This document shows, piece after piece, positions 42,901-53,783 of a stretch of 64,000 nt of DNA. Numbering within the stretch: position 1 is the first letter of the stretch; each line of letters begins with the position of its first letter. A model generated the notes under the pieces. The model searched no databases, was not told the DNA's origin, and worked only from the letters and a program-made list of their open reading frames with translations. A program made the position numbers and the translations under genes. Source of the stretch: Flaccisagitta enflata (Eukaryota > Chaetognatha > Sagittoidea > Aphragmophora); the NCBI GenBank assembly GCA_965153355.1, contig OZ231128.1, positions 25,544,001 to 25,608,000 on the forward strand. The letters are read 5' to 3'.

Positions 42901-43481
42901 ATTTGTATCTGGAGTCCTGCACCTAGACTTACGCACACAGATTTAAATGCCTCTCGAACAGACTATATGTCTCTCTTACCTATATTTTTTTTCTCAAAAT
43001 AATCTATCATCCGTTTCTTTCCTCAATTTCTGTGCTGTGTGTCTCTCCTTGTCTGTCAATCAGTCTGTCTTTTTGTCATGAAGGTCTAGGAAAAATCATT
43101 TGATCACGCGATGATTCGGAAACGAGGGGTTTAGAATTAGCCTGAACATTTTTTTGTTTTCCTCTTTTGTCAACATAAGACAAAATTTGAGCCTCTCTAA
43201 ATGAAAGAATAAAAGAAGCTCAGCTAAAAAAACCACAGAATTCAGATCTTTTCCAGTTGCGTCAATTAGCCATGGATAAAAAACAACAACAACAACAACA
43301 AGAACAACAACAACAACTCACGTCCCAGCTGGCCAGCCCTCAAGACAACAGGTTTTTAGTTAAATTAACTATTCATCTCTGTTGAAGGTGATCTTGACTA
43401 ATCTGACACAGGCCAAAAGCTCTACTGAGGCGTTTCACAGAGGAAACAAAACATGCACAGTACCTGCACACTGCACAGTAC
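42901..43481. other. Unique DNA upstream of the helical-protein gene
   Basis: Contains a CAACAACAA tract near 43284-43316. An in-frame ATG at 43482 offers an alternative upstream start for the next gene. No clear promoter seen. Confidence 0.4.
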
Positions 43482-43499
43482 ATGTTTTCCTTACTCAGG

Positions 43500-43673
43500 A
43501 TGAAACTGTTGGAGGAGGCGAAAGAGAACCAAATGATTACGACGGCTTTCATGAGAACGATGAATTTATCCTCGAAGAATAAAAACAAAACAGAAGAAAC
43601 TTTTCTGACTCAAGAAGAAACTGAAGATATAAGCGTTACCTGGGATTATCTCGTTGGACACGTCGGTTTGAAG
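43500..43673 (+). CDS. Helical-protein gene, exon 1
   Basis: 58 codons, MKLLEEAKEN to YLVGHVGLK. A good acceptor-like TTTTCCTTACTCAG lies just before ATG, so this may be the second exon, with a non-coding first exon upstream. Donor GAAG|GTCACC is weak. The alternative frame from the same acceptor (DETVGGGEREPNDYDG, then stop at 43580) would make it a terminal exon of another gene. Confidence 0.45.
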
Positions 43674-45322
43674 GTCACCGCGATTGTGCTGCCATTTGAG
43701 CGTGTTTTCAGTGACAACAGCAAACGCGATTATTCCCGTTCATTGCGCTTACAGCGTGAATGCATATTTACAAAATGAGGGAGTGAGGGAAACAAATGAG
43801 CAAGCCCATGAATGGAACAAATGAGCGATGCGAGCGGATGAACATAGCGAGCTACCGAGTGGCCCTTAATAAACTGGATTGTCACATGTTGTGAAATAGG
43901 CCCATTGTCAGTTTTTAGGGCTTTAAACTTGTGTTTTTTGGTCCCTTTGTTTATTGGATGGCAAGTTGGTATGTCATTTGTTAAGCTAGGTTACAAATAC
44001 TGAGAGACAGTATATTCCTTAAAAAAATTTTCATCTTAACAATATAAATTTTCTTTTTGTATAGACGTTGGGAATTCTATTCCTGAATTTCGCGATTCGT
44101 AATGAACACGAAGCTCGACGCAAAAACGACATTTCGGAGAAAATGGACGAAATTCTGTTTCCAAAACCCAAAAATGTAAGGGCATTAAACAGTTGAACCC
44201 CGTAATAACGGATGTCAAGGGACCAAAACATTTCAGCTGCTAATGATGGAGTTCTGTTATTGCCAGAATATGAAATAGGCGGATTTCCGTTACTCTAGGA
44301 TCGAATCTGGAAAAGCGAGATGTGACCCTTTGTCAAATCGTTATTTGGAAAAATTCTGGATGATTGGACGGACGGACGTTCTGAGAAACGGACCAATAGC
44401 TAATAGCCTCTTATGGTCTTTATGATTTAGAGTCTTCTTGTACTTTGACAGTTCAAACCAGAATTAGAAGAGGCGAGGATTAAAGCGGACAAGGAAGAAC
44501 GTGGTTTGGCTCTCGCACTTCTCATCGACAAAAGAGTCAAGCAAGTCAGTCTTGAGCCGGGAGGAAAGAAACAAGGCCGGATACACGGGCCAAGACGATG
44601 CGCCGGGCGTTATTATTCTTAGACCTATCCCTAGCTCCATCAGACCTTTCCCTAACTGTGTCAGACCTATCCCTAGCTCTATCAGACCTATCCCGAGCTC
44701 TATTAGGCCTATCTCGAGCTCAATCAGACCTATCCCGAGCTCTATCAGACCTATCCCGAGCTCTATCAGACCTATCCCCAGCTCTTTCAGACCTATCCGA
44801 GCTATCACCAGACCTATCCCCAGCTCTATCAGACCTAACCGTAGCTGATTACTTAAGTGAATGAAATGACGAGTACGTATCATCAGTGATGAACGAAATG
44901 AGTTTTCAATCGATTTCAATCATTTTTAGCGATTTTTCATTTGATCGTGACTGAAGCGACGGGTGGACGGACGGACGGACGGACAGAGCCTCTTAAAGAG
45001 GTGCTATGACGCATCTAAAAGTCATCCTAGCATAGCTCTGAATCATTTCCAGTGATTTTTGCTTATTTTAGAGATTTTTAACTCCAGCGTGACCAACCAA
45101 CCGACCGACCAACCAACCAACAGACAGAGCCTCTTAGCTATGGCGCACCTAAAAAGAGAGAAAGAACAGACAGAAAAGAAAGGAAATAAAGAAAAGAAAG
45201 AAGAGAAAGAAAAGAAAGAAAAGAAAGAAAAGAAAGAAAAGAAAAGAAGGGAAAGAAAGAAAGAAAAGAAAGAAAAGAAAGAAAAGAAAGAAAAGAAAGA
45301 AAAGAAAGAAAAGAAAGAAAAG

Positions 45323-45355
<33 letters not shown>

Positions 45356-48300
45356 AGCAAAAAGAAAAAAAAGAAAAAAAAAAGAGAAGAAAAAAAAGTG
45401 TCTCGTCACAGGCACGGAAAATGTACCGTAAGTCTGCAACGAGCCGATTTGCTGTCACTCACGGAGAATTCTGGGATTTGGAAGTGAAGATGGCGCTGTG
45501 TGGGACAGGATTCAAGAGGGTGCCTCTCGGAGAACTGCCAGACAAGTAAGGACTGACCGACAAGTAAGGACTGACTGACAAGTGAAGATTGCCCGACAAG
45601 GGATGATGGCCCTGTGTGGGACAGGATTCAAGAGGGTGCCTCTAGGAGAACTGCCAGACAAGTAAGGACTGACTGACTGACAAGTAAGGACTGAACGACA
45701 AGTGAAGATTGCCCGACAAGGGATGATGGCCCTGCGTGGGACAGGATTCAAGAGGGTGCCTCTAGAAGAACTGTCAGACAAGTAAGGACTGACCGACAAG
45801 TAAGGACTGACTGACAAGTAAGGACTGAACGACAAGTGATGATGGCCCTGTGTGGGACAGGATTCAAGAGGGTGCCTCTAGGAGAACTGCCAGACAAGTA
45901 AGGACTGACCGACAAGTAAGGACTGACTGACAAGTGAAGATTGCCCGACAAGGGATGATGGCCCTGTATGGGACAGGATTCAAGAGGGCGCTTCTTGGAG
46001 AACTGCCCGACAAGTAAGGACTGACCGACAAGTAAGGATTGACTGACAAGTAAAGACTGAACGACAAGTGAAGATTGCCCGACAAGGGATGATGGCCCTG
46101 TGTGGGACAGGATTCAAGAGGGTGCCTCTTGGAGAACTGCCCGACAAGTAAGGACTGACCGACAAGTAAGGATTGACTGACAAGTGATGATTGCCCGACA
46201 AGGGAAGATGGCGCTGTGTGGGACAGGATTCAAGAGGGTGCCTCCCAGAGAACTGCCCAACAAGTGATATCTGGCCGACAAGTAAGAACTGACCAACGAG
46301 TAAGGACAGACCAACAAGTAAGAACTGACCGACAAGTGAAGATTGCCCGATAAATGTAGATTGACTCATAACTAAGGAGTCTAAGGACCGACCAGCAAGC
46401 AAGGACTGACAGATCCAAATATGAAGAGCGACCAACATGTAGCGACTCACCAAAAAGAAAAGTTGAAGAACTGACAAGTGAGAACTGCCCAACAACCGCG
46501 GGATGACCAAGCGAGCATTACCCGACCATTTGTTGTTCAGTTCTCAAAGTGTTCACTATTTTTCATTTATCACTGTTGCAGTTATGGCCACATGACATTG
46601 AGCGCCATACTGGAGACCGTTTTAGAAGGTAAGATAACTTTTATTGAATTGGTCCTTGATACCGATATGTAAGCCTCAAAAGACAACAAGGTCAACGCCT
46701 ATAAGTCGTGTGTGGGACAAAAAATAGTTTTATTGACCTGACTTTACCAGTTTCAATTAAAGCCTTGAAACCCACCAGTCTCAATTCAAGCCATGAAACC
46801 CCCTCAAATTCATTTCAAGCTTTGAGACCCACCAGTTTGAATTCAAGCCTTGAAACTCTTCAGTTTGAATTCAAGCCTTGAAACTCACCAGTTTCAATTC
46901 AAGCCTTGGAACCCACCAGTTTCAATGGAAGCCTTTAGATTTTGAACGCCACCAGTTTCCATTAAATCTTAAACCCCAACAGTTTCAGATCAAGCCTTGA
47001 AACCCACCAGTTTCAATTTAAGCCTTGAAACCCATTAGTTTCAGTTCAAGCCTTCAAACCCACCAGTTTCTATTTCAGCCTTGAAACCCACCAGTTCCAA
47101 TTCAAGCCTTAGAACCCACCAGTTTTAACTCAGGTCTTGGAACCCACCAGTTTCAATTCAAGCCTTGAAACCCACCAGTTTCAATTTCAGCCATATGAAT
47201 ATGATGCCATATTCTCGATATTTTATAAATCAGACTTAAAACATCTCTAAATGACTTAAAATGACATAAAATGTCTTGAAATGACTTGGAATGACTTAAA
47301 ATGACTTTAATTGAAAAATTTGACAAAAATTTCAAATAATGATAAAAAATGACGAATTGACTTATTATGACTTAAAATGACTATTAATGACTTGAAATGA
47401 CTATTAATGACTTGAAATGATAAAAGATGACTTAAAATGATATAAAAGCCGTAAAACAACGTTACGGACCGACCGACCAACAGAGCGGGTTATAGAGTCG
47501 CGTGCACGCAACTGAAAAAGGAGATTCGGATTGATGATGTAAGTTAGATTCTATTTCTAAGATCAGAGTCAATTTTCCGATCGAAATCCAATTTTCAAAA
47601 AAGGTAAATAAATCAAAATCTGTCTAGATCTGTGATTTGATTGAAAGGATTCCAGTATTTTTTAAGATAGGCACTCGGCTAATCGCCTCCCGCCTTTGAT
47701 TTGAATAACAGTTTCATTTTTTAGTTACACTTATTTTTTTTTATAAGAACCAAGTTTATAAGAACGTTAGGCTTCAAATTGTCAAAAATTTAAGAACATG
47801 CTAAGAACATTGGAAGGCTTCATTTCTTGAAAAAATTAAGAACATTAGGCTTGAAATCTTAAAAATCTAAGAACATTTTTTTTCTGTTTTTTTTTTTTAA
47901 TCAATTGTTCTTTGTAAATGGATAAACTCCATATCTTTTCTGTTCAGCAAATCATGTCTCACTTTATATAGCATATATTTTTCTACTTTCATTGATCTTA
48001 ATTCATTTATAATGTTTAAATCTACTTCTTTATTGTTTCATTGACATTTTCCTTCATTTTCTCCTTAATGACCAACTTAAAACTAATTAAGAACGTTCTT
48101 AATTGAAGGCTAAAAAGTGCGTTTGAATTAAGAACAATTTAAGAACGTTCAAGCCTTGAAACTGCTGAAAATTTAAGAACATTGAAGGCTTGCTCAAAAA
48201 ATGACGTTCTTATAAAAAAAAAAAGTGTATTTCATGACTGCATTTACATGATGAAATATTTTTTACTTTAGCTGAAGGTGGGCCTTAAAATGAAAAAAAA

Positions 48301-49404
48301 AGAGGTTAAAATCAGTCAAGTGCTTTTCTCAAGCGCTTTTGCCAAAAAAAAAAAAAAAAAATCAATAAAGAAAAGATAAAACATTCATCGGCTGAGTGAT
48401 ACATTTGGATAGATAGATGAGTTGGCTTGTTTCAGAACATAAATGTAACCCACTGCTTAATTCAAAACAAGGACGTATGACGCATTGAAAATTACCATAG
48501 AATTTGCTACCCGAGCTAGAGAAATCGTGAAATTTATAGAAAGAAATTTAATGACAATTTTTGTTTTTATGTTTTCAATTTAACTGTCAATAGCCATATT
48601 TTGCATGAATTGACCTGCATATGTCAGTTTTAATTTCCAATTCTTGATTCTACAGCTGAAAAAATATGCAAAATACAATAAAAAACTTATGTTGTCAATG
48701 TACTTTAGTTCATTGAAAATTTTAGATATGCATAAAAAATCAAAATATCAACAAAACATCTTTTTAGGCGATTTTTGCATGACGGCTCCTGCCCGCTTGC
48801 TTGGTTAGCCTCTTTTTTTTATTAGTGCCCTTGCCCCAGCCCCTGCCCCTGCGAAGCATCATCCCTTTCTGGTGCTCGAGAGCTACGACACCCATACGTT
48901 GTTATTACTCAAAACTCCGATGTATAAAATCATCATACACAATTCCATCATCATTTGATATGTTATTGCGCAGGTCTTTTGGAAAACTCCCGTCATAGGC
49001 CCGCCATCGAAGATTCCTGGTCCAAGTTTCTCGAGGTCAGCGTGCGAAGGAAGAGCACGATAGGACGAATGAGCGCCGCTTTCCGAGGCAGTCGCGTCAG
49101 TGGCGCTGGCAACGAAAGTGGAGGTCGCAAAAGTGGCCCTGGAGTTGGAAGTGGAGGTCGCAAAAGTGGCGCAGATAGCGCCGGCGGCATCGAAGGAGGA
49201 ACTTGCGCGAGGGGATCGACAAAAGTGAATGATCGTGGCGCCGGAAACGTGTCTCCCAGCGACGCCGAAAGTGGCGTTAAAAGTGGCGTCGACGACGCCA
49301 AAAGTGGCGCAATTGATGGCAAAAGTGGCGCTGATGACGCCAAAAATGACCTCCATGTTGCCGAAGATGGCGTTGGCGACGACAATGCAATGTGTCAATC
49401 GTGA
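43500..49404 (+). CDS. Unclassified, mostly helical protein, six-exon gene (about 329 aa)
   Basis: Not assigned to a known family. Exons: 43500-43673, 44065-44175, 44452-44544, 45412-45545, 46582-46628 and 48974-49404. All lie between AG and GT, and all phases match (0, 0, 0, 2, 1), giving one open frame of about 329 residues. Only one frame is open in several of these short exons, which supports the model. The first 225 residues look alpha-helical and charged. The last 100 are a low-complexity tail of KSGADD/GGRKSG-type units. A start at 43500 is assumed; ATG 43482 is also in frame. Weak resemblance to globins: LTQEETEDISVTWDYL recalls helix A with its Trp, LFLNFAIRNEHE recalls helix B-C, and AILETVLEGLLE plus AIEDSWSKFLEV recall helices G-H. 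No proximal His lies at the expected spacing, so this is a hint only. Two donors are the unusual GTCACC and GTCAGT. Confidence 0.5.
44065..44175 (+). CDS. Helical-protein gene, exon 2
   Basis: Acceptor TTTTTGTATAG|ACGTTGG, donor AAAAAT|GTAAGG. 37 codons in the only open frame: TLGILFLNFAIRNEHE, then a charged stretch ending FPKPKN. Confidence 0.55.
44187..44300 (+). mobile_element. Pogo-like TIR fragment in intron 2 of the helical-protein gene
   Basis: CAGTTGAACCCCGTAATAAC begins a stretch resembling the ends of the element at 3964-4704 (CAGTCGAACCCTGCTCCAAC). No matching right end was found, so it is a fragment. Confidence 0.5.
44452..44544 (+). CDS. Helical-protein gene, exon 3
   Basis: Acceptor GTACTTTGACAG|TTCAAACC, donor AAGCAA|GTCAGT. 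31 codons, FKPELEEARIKADKEERGL to LIDKRVKQ, strongly helical and charged. Confidence 0.55.
44627..44850. repeat. 21-bp minisatellite, about ten copies
   Basis: Tandem CTATCAGACCTATCCCGAGCT units with variants at the CCC(G/T/C)AGC site. The Ser/Leu/Asp and Leu/Gly/Ile frames across it are repeat translations. Confidence 0.93.
44940..45155 (-). repeat. Hairpin repeat family H2, two reversed copies
   Basis: Copy 1: GGACGGACGGACGGACAGAG, CCTCTTAAAGAGG, ACGCATCTAAAAG (44957-45020). Copy 2: CGACCAACCAACCAACAGAC, AGAGCCTCTTAGC, GGCGCACCTAAAAAG (45096-45155). Each is the reverse of the H2 start at 51040 and 60470. Confidence 0.65.
45156..45400. repeat. (GAAAAGAAA)n purine tract with long A run
   Basis: GAAAAGAAA units to about 45325, then about 27 consecutive A residues and AAAG-rich sequence, ending 12 bases before exon 4 of the helical-protein gene. 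Confidence 0.93.
45412..45545 (+). CDS. Helical-protein gene, exon 4 (source of the intronic minisatellite)
   Basis: Acceptor TCTCGTCACAG|GCACGG, donor CCAGACAA|GTAAGG. 44 codons plus two bases, ARKMYRKSATSRFAV to RVPLGELPD. The last 55 coding bases and the donor are repeated six more times downstream in the intron. Confidence 0.55.
45490..46470. repeat. Minisatellite of about 115 bp derived from exon 4 and its 5' splice site, seven copies
   Basis: The first copy is the genuine exon 4 end. The block TGTGGGACAGGATTCAAGAG then GGTGCCTCT and GAGAACTGCCAGACAA|GTAAGG recurs near 45495, 45613, 45733, 45850, 45965, 46099 and 46215. Copies are separated by two or three 18-20-bp subunits (GACAAGTAAGGACTGACC), so ACAAGTAAGG, a strong U1-type donor match, occurs about a dozen times. 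Later copies drift (GTAAGAACTG). Confidence 0.9.
46582..46628 (+). CDS. Helical-protein gene, exon 5 (47 bp)
   Basis: Acceptor TTTATCACTGTTGCAG|TTATGG, donor TTTAGAAG|GTAAGA, both strong. Joined to exon 4 it reads N-YGHMTLSAILETVLE-G. A 47-base exon with exact phase fit on both sides. Confidence 0.6.
46740..47195. repeat. 28-bp minisatellite, about sixteen copies
   Basis: Tandem TTCAATTCAAGCCTTGAAAC plus CCACCAGT units with scattered changes, in intron 5 of the helical-protein gene. Confidence 0.93.
47245..47515 (-). repeat. Hairpin-(GTCC)n repeat family H1, reversed copy with TGACTTAAAA repeats
   Basis: ATGACTTAAAATGAC-type repeats (47250-47440), then GGACCGACCGACCAACAGAG, GGGTTATAGAGTCGCGTGCA and CGCAACT. 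Same layout as the copy at 35912-36235, in reverse. Confidence 0.7.
47516..48973. other. Remainder of intron 5 of the helical-protein gene
   Basis: AT-rich. Words of the type TAAGAACATT(GAAGGCTT) recur at 47750-48190, some inverted, and an A run lies at 48345-48361. No exon recognised. Confidence 0.4.
48974..49404 (+). CDS. Helical-protein gene, exon 6 with Gly/Ser/Asp repeat tail
   Basis: Acceptor TGTTATTGCGCAG|GTCTTTTGG. Encodes LLENSRHRPAIEDSWSKFLE, a basic segment, and then a tail of short repeats in which 12-base GCCAAAAGTGGC-type units encode AKSG/GRKSG/DDAKSG. Stop TGA at 49402-49404. This region is clearly more GC-rich than its surroundings. Confidence 0.6.
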
Positions 49405-50527
<1,123 letters not shown>

Positions 50528-50713
50528 CTCTCTCTTTCATTCTCTCTTTCTAACCACGTAATTAGTGTCTAATTTTCACCACAAACGCTAATGATAATGA
50601 CTGCAAAAGTTAGCGGACAGTGACGAAGACAGAACATAAATTCGGATTTAAAGATTGGTTGAACGCGGAAAAAAACTCTTTCTCTCGCGCCATGGAATTT
50701 TTCAAAGGCGTGC

Positions 50714-50925
50714 TTTCAGTTGCGGACACGCAACTCTATAAGAAGCTTTGTCCGTCCGTCAGTCGGTCCGTCGGTCGGTCCGTCCGTCTGTCGGTCCGTC
50801 GTTCCGTGAGCTCGAGTCGAAAAGTGGGCGTTTTAGAAGCTTTTTGTGTATGTGTCCCGTGTTGGAAGGGGCGTTGGGTGTGGATGGGGGTTGGCTGCTC
50901 CTGCCCATCCGTTCGCAACGATATT
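50714..50925 (+). repeat. Hairpin-(GTCC)n repeat family H1, copy
   Basis: GTTGCGGACACGCAAC hairpin, CTCTATAAGAAGCTTTGTC, GTCC/GTCGGTCC repeats, then GAAGCTTTTTGTGTATGTG and GGCTGCTCCTGCCCATCCG. Confidence 0.75.
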
Positions 50926-51034
50926 GTGATCCCTCGTCACTTATTTTCCCTCGTTGTCCATACCTGGTGGTCGAGAATGATTGACTTACTCAATTTGATC
51001 GATAATGATTTTCGATATGTTGTCATTGATGGAC

Positions 51035-51260
51035 GTCTTTTTAGATGCGTCCGCCAGGAACGCATCTCTTTAAGAGGGTCTGTTCGTCCGTTCCGTTCAT
51101 TCGTCGGTTGGTATGTCCGATACGCCTGTGTAAAAACCGCCTTTCTGCGCTGTTTTTGACCGTGGTGAGATCCTATACACTTAATCAATAGGTCGAGATT
51201 GATGTTTTGAGAGCGTCCTTGGCTACTTTGTCGTTTCATCTGTCTGTTCGTCCATCTGTC
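51035..51260 (+). repeat. Hairpin repeat family H2, copy
   Basis: TTTTTAGATGCGTCCGCCAG and GAACGCATCTC form a hairpin, then TTTAAGAGGGTCTGT, CGTCC repeats, TCGGTTGGT and TCCGATACGCC. The same order recurs at 60465-60765. Confidence 0.7.
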
Positions 51261-51554
51261 AAATTTGGCAAATTTGTTGTCTTATACCATCCCATTCTTC
51301 TCGCACACAACATCACGTCTTTGATTTTTCGTTATCATATTACTGGCAGGTTGGTACTAATTGTCTTTGTCGTAGACGCATGGTTACAGTCGTCGTTGGT
51401 TTCCATTTCTTCGTTTTCGTCATCCTTTTCGTCCTTTTCGTCGTCGTCGTCATCGTTTAGCTTCGTCCTCGAGGCTTTGGGAGATAAAGTTGATTTATGA
51501 GGGAACTACTTTCGACTTTTAACCTGCGGAGTGAAGAGGCAGAGAGAGGAATCC

Positions 51555-52305
51555 GAGTCATGCCCCATCATCGATGCTTGTATCTTGCTAAGAAATGCTC
51601 AACCATCAATGCTTGTACCTTGCTAAGAAGTGCTCAACCATTAATGCTTGTATCATGCTAAGAAATGCTCAACCGTCAATGCTTGTATCTTGCAAAGAAC
51701 TGCTCAACCGTCGGAGCTTGTATCTTGCAAAGAAATGCTTAAGCATCAATGCTAGTATCTCGCTAAGAAGTGCTCAAGCATCAATGCTTGTATCTTGCTA
51801 AGAAATGCTCAACCATCGTATCCATTGTATCGTAACCATTGTATCCTGCAAAGAAGTGCTCAAGCAGCAACGCTTGTATCTTGCTATGAAATGCTCAACC
51901 ATCAATGCTTGTATCTTGCTAAGAAGTGCTCAACCAATAATGCTTGTATCATGCTAAGAAATGCTCTACTGTCAATGCTTGTATCTTGCTAAGAAATGCT
52001 CAACCATCAATGCTTGTACCTTGCTAAGAAGTGCTCAACCATTAATGCTTGTATCATGCTAAGAAGTGCTCAACCATTAATGCTTGTATCATGCTAAGAA
52101 ATGCTCAACCGTCAATGCTTGTATCTTGCAAAGAACTGCTCAACCGTCGGAGCTTGTATCTTGCAAAGAAATGCTTAAGCATCAATGCTAGTATCTCGCT
52201 AAGAAGTGCTCAAGCATCGATGCTTGTATCCTGTTAAGAAATGCTCAACCACCAATCCTTGTATCTTAAAGGCTATGCAAAGCCGAGCTTAATCGTCAGT
52301 GCTTG
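51555..52305. repeat. 35-bp minisatellite with higher-order structure
   Basis: About 21 units of the type CATCAATGCTTGTATCTTGC plus TAAGAAATGCTCAAC. A run of several variant units at 51594-51782 is repeated nearly unchanged at 51995-52216 with one extra unit, showing block duplication. Open frames of 62-68 codons here are repeat translations. Confidence 0.93.
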
Positions 52306-52790
52306 TCCATGCCACAGAATGAATGTGAGTATACTGTGAAGCTTACCTCCCGATCCCCCATCTATAGCTCGACAGTGAGTATATCATGACAGAGAAACAG
52401 TTGGTTTACAGCCTAAGATTAAAATAAAAAATAAATATTTCATGCTGAGTGGAGAGGAAGATGCAGCAGTGTAATTGTCAACCGCGTTTAGAAAGATTTG
52501 CATTTGAAGCCCTCGTTTCTCCGCCCCCCCTCCCCTCACCATGAACCAGAACAGGCTGCACAGCTGTGCTAAAGAACATTCCCACACCCATCCAATCCCC
52601 GCAATCACTCCAAAAGGCTCAAATCAAACCACCCGACCCCCCTCTCCACTAACCCAGTTTTCTCTTTTTTAACCCAGAAGGCAAAAGAAGGCGGTTCTAA
52701 GACTCTTAGCCATATTTTGCGCCTCTAAACCACCTCCTAAATCTCGGCTCTTTAGCCTTACAAAGGTTTCCGTGACAAACACACCTCATT
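52306..52790. other. Unique DNA, no gene recognised
   Basis: No convincing frame or repeat seen. Confidence 0.4.
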
Positions 52791-53060
52791 CGGGGATCTG
52801 GGGATTTTTGGGGCGTGGTGGGCGCAAACGTGAGCGTGCGCGTGCGCGCAACCAGCCAGTCAGTCAAACAACCAGCCATACGGTGCGCGTGTCTTTGTAA
52901 AATTGGCGCATGCGCGTTTTCCTACCTGCTTACTTGCGTACTCAGCGTGCGCGCTCGTTTCTCGCGTTTGTGCGTGTACGCGTTGTGAACGATAGGCGTG
53001 GCCCGGGGTAGCGCAGAACTCAAAGGGCGTGCGAGAGACGCGAGCGCGCGCGCTCATGAA
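52791..53060. promoter_or_regulatory. CpG-rich patch with an NRF-1-like palindrome
   Basis: Dense GCGTGCGCG words in otherwise AT-rich DNA. GGCGCATGCGCG at 52905-52916 fits the NRF-1 consensus YGCGCAYGCGCR. No transcript start is evident and the nearest coding start is 2.7 kb downstream, so a regulatory role is only possible. Confidence 0.25.
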
Positions 53061-53089
53061 CGAGGAACACGACGATGCCTCTTACAAGT

Positions 53090-53775
53090 TTGATTAATCG
53101 ATTCCGAGACACGGAAAGGTTGCGGCCGGCCAGGAAGCCGGGAAGGGGGGGAAATGAGGGCGGGAAGGGCCGGCGAGAAAGGGAGGTGAAAAGAGGGTGG
53201 GGACCAGAAGAAGAGATCGAGAGGGAGAAGACGGGATAGAGAAATAGAGCAGAGTAGGACAAACGGTCTGAGGGGGAGAAAGGAGAAATTTGTTGGAAGC
53301 TGGCGAGGAAGTTAGGAGAAGAGGGAAAGGTCCGCCATGACAAAGGAAGGGTTGATAGACCGGGAGGGGACTGAAAGGACGGTTGGAACTGTTCTGGAGG
53401 GAGGAGCCGAAATGAAGTGGATGGCAAGAGGCGGGGGGGGGGGGGAATTTAGGAAATAAAGCCTAGAATGCTTAGTGAAGTGAATAGAGGAGAAGAGGGG
53501 GGGGGGAAGTGGGAAGCGGAAACGGAAGGAGAAAGTTTGGTTTTGGCTGGCTAGAGAAGAGTAGGAAAGGGGCTTTGGCGAGGGAAGGGGAATGTTAAGT
53601 AAGGAATAAGGAGGAGGACAAAAAAGAGAAAGGGAAGGAGAAGAAAGCTACAGTTCAGCTTGAGAGGAGCAGCTTTTCACTAGGCTGGATGAAAGTTGGA
53701 GGAGAGAAAAGGGCAAAGAAAGTTCAGAGGAGAGGAATTAGAAGAATGAGGGTGATGAGCAAGGTGAAAAGTCGC
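53090..53775. other. Purine-rich strand without a gene
   Basis: G/A-dominated plus strand with several poly-G runs and GGAGAGAAAGG-type words. The 135-codon minus-strand Pro/Ser/Phe frame reflects this bias. Confidence 0.5.
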
Positions 53776-53783
53776 AAAAGCGT

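Noticed and set aside
43382-43582. Acidic frame ending DYDGFHENDEFILEE as a terminal exon
   Set aside because: It overlaps exon 1 of the helical-protein gene in another frame. The longer frame joins exon 2 in phase and is preferred, but this is noted as an alternative in that exon.
48883-49398. 171-codon minus-strand frame opposite exon 6
   Set aside because: Shadow of the 12-bp coding repeat. The plus frame joins upstream exons in phase.
51555-52305. CRISPR array
   Set aside because: The 35-bp units are contiguous with no unique spacers, and the context is eukaryotic. It is a minisatellite.
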